NCBI GenBank assembly: GCA_947683625.1
Contig: CANTUR010000049.1
Span: forward strand, 9,588,501-9,652,500
DNA from: Mallotus nudiflorus
Taxonomy: Eukaryota; Streptophyta; Magnoliopsida; Malpighiales; Euphorbiaceae
DNA length: 64,000 bases
Direction of reading: 5' to 3'
Positions 62,114 to 64,000 of the stretch are shown here, piece after piece; within the stretch, counting starts at the first letter, position 1; each line of letters opens with the position of its first letter. A program made the translations under genes and the position numbers. The notes below the pieces were generated by a model, which ran no database searches, had not been told where the DNA came from, and saw only the letters and a list, made by a program, of their open reading frames with translations.

Positions 62114-64000
62114 TATATGACATTAAAGTTTAGTGTGCGTCGAAGATTTTAGTAACCGTGACACTATATGAGCTCAGGGCTCTAGAGAGCACACTACTAT
62201 ATCACAAAGACATATCATGGAGATGAGTAGTCACCATTTAGGATAATAACTGGGACAAATTGAAAGCAATAGTACCCGATTCTCTAAAATAAAGCTAGCA
62301 TCGCAACTAGGAGATTCCAGATACAAAATACTAACTTCTTTTAGTCTCGTATTCATTTAGAATTACTTTATGAATTAGTATCTTATCCTCTATTTACATG
62401 CAATTTCATATAAACCCTTATTTAAACAATTAACCCTAGGAAAACTAGTCATGTAAAAAACATGTAAACAATGCATTCATAGTTCATAATCCCTAAGTTA
62501 GTCTAATCTACATTGATTTTAATTGAATGGGCTAAATCTACATGTTTTAATTTACTAGTGAGCCTAAAGACTAATGGGCTTAATTCCTATTCAATTTTAA
62601 TTAATGATCCTAAGTCTACTTATTTTAATTCTAAAATGAACCTAATTCTAAAAATTATTGAAAAGGCTTTAATTCAATGGGCTAAGTCTAAATTAATTAA
62701 ATTAAACTAAAGTAGACCTCTATCTAATTAACTAAATGGGTTTAAGTTATCTCTAACCTAAAATCTAATAATTATGGGCCTAAAATCTATTTTAATTAAT
62801 TAAATCTAACCCTAATTAAATTAGTAACCTATTAAAGAAAAGGTGAATCTAATTATTAAACCTAGAAAAAACCTAAAATCATGAGCTTAAAGCAAACACA
62901 ATGAAACATAATATAAAAATTATAAAAATTAACAAATCAAATATAAAAATAAAATAATTAAACAAATAATTAATTAAAATGCATAAATAAAAAAGAATAA
63001 AATAATTAAAATAATAAACTAAACTATATAAAAAATAAAACCACATTAATAATGCATTCAATGATATCTAACCCTAATTAAATTATATGCAACTTAAATT
63101 TACTATTAAATTATATACAAATTAAATTTACTACAACCACCATTAATTTTAATTAAAAATTTACCAAATAAACCTAATTTACTAATCAATTTTAAAACAA
63201 ACAAATAACTAAAGATTTTATTATGATCCCATTAATGGGGTTTTTACAATCAATATCGTAAAATTACTACATAAAACAAAACAAATAATAAACAACCATA
63301 AATAAATAAAAAATGAAATAGTAAAACAAACAAACTAGATTATATCCATGACATTCCATGGATCTTAATGGATTAGTTCGGTTTTGATCTCCACAATGAA
63401 TTTATGTCACCCATCCATCATCACAAAAACAAAACAAATAAGAATTAGTAAATAAACAAAATTAAGAATTAAAATTAAAAAAATGAAACCAATTAAAATA
63501 ATAAAAATTGAATGAAATAGAAAAAAATAAGAAGTGATAATTTAATAGATGCAATATTGATTTGCTCCTCAGAGTGGTATAAATTGTCATTGTTTTTAAA
63601 ATAGATCTTTAATGCTTGATTTTCTACTACTTCTTTTTAAAAAGAACAGTATGCCCAAAATATTTTTTTTTGTTTTTATAGATCTTCTTTACTTCATAAA
63701 AGCTCATTTTTTAGAGTTGAAAGCTGCATCCACCCCTCCAAAAAGAAAAGAAGAAGAAGCCTCTCACACTGGAAAGTTAAAGCTGGGTTTATATAGAAAA
63801 CCCTAGCTAAAGGTTACGTATCTTACTATGACTTCTCCCATTCACAAAGATAAAATTTTAGTTTAATAAGGACTTTTAATTTCCTAAAAAAAATTCAAAT
63901 AAATCCTAGAAAAAGGATTTATCACATGATTTAACCAATTAAAAATGAAAAAATAAAAATTTTTATTCAAAAAACATAGATGGAACATGATCGAAATAGC
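62114..64000 (-). mobile_element. LTR of the Gypsy B family, cut by the window end
   Basis: Inverted relative to 33187-35298. Matching blocks include the LTR end (cactaaac...gtcatata), the tgtgctctctagagccc region (62180-62200) and ccatggaatgtcatgga (about 63350). The 5' part of the LTR lies beyond 64000. No PBS is recognisable to its left, so it is a 3' or solo LTR. Confidence 0.75.

Noticed and set aside
1..64000. tRNA, rRNA, microRNA precursors, organelle inserts or riboswitches
   Set aside because: None was recognised by eye; a tRNAscan/Rfam search would be needed to exclude small or decayed ones.

Overview
The window is AT-rich nuclear DNA from a flowering plant, most likely a eudicot. 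It holds one spliced plant gene (an annexin of the D5 type) next to about 52 kb of nested, mostly dead LTR retrotransposons. Nothing bacterial, viral or organellar was recognised. No tRNA, rRNA or CRISPR array was seen. The species cannot be named from this sequence.

Layout. 1-2.9 kb: AT-rich intergenic DNA with a LINE zinc-finger/RNase H remnant and a small fold-back repeat. 2.9-10.5 kb (+): an apparently intact six-exon annexin gene (316 residues). Its 4-kb last intron has collected small inverted-repeat transposons, one with a 9-bp Mutator-type target duplication. 10.9-12.8 kb: a long fold-back repeat, a LINE reverse-transcriptase remnant (-) and a Copia gag remnant (+). 12.8-15.6 kb: a solo Gypsy LTR (-) with a perfect TTAGG duplication that splits the Copia gag remnant. 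15.6-19.1 kb (+): the 5' part of a second Copia element (E). 19.1-33.2 kb (+): Gypsy element A of the Tat/Ogre type (LTR, PBS, leader, gag, pol, then an antisense spliced plant-mobile-domain gene and minisatellites). 33.2-43.8 kb (+): Gypsy element B (2.1-kb LTR, gag, pol with archaeal-type RNase H), which starts inside A's minisatellite. 43.8-45.2 kb: a Sirevirus-like Copia 3' end. 45.2-62.1 kb: remains of a minus-strand Tat element C (gag start, leader, short LTR, minisatellite, plus-strand plant-mobile-domain gene). C is interrupted by a full-length 9.0-kb Copia element D (-; CTTAT duplication) and by another solo LTR. 62.1-64.0 kb: a minus-strand B-family LTR running off the end.

How the parts relate. 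The annexin is the only sequence that looks like a host gene. In the Tat elements, gag-pol lies on one strand while a spliced plant-mobile-domain gene with its own TATA-type promoter lies on the other. The same arrangement occurs in A and C, which have opposite orientations. gag-pol of A and B has lost catalytic residues; D is closest to intact but has stops and at least one frameshift. The most interesting material is the antisense plant-mobile-domain gene, the leader and 3' repeats shared between elements, and the dyad-rich word arrays upstream of TATA boxes in LTRs of several unrelated families.
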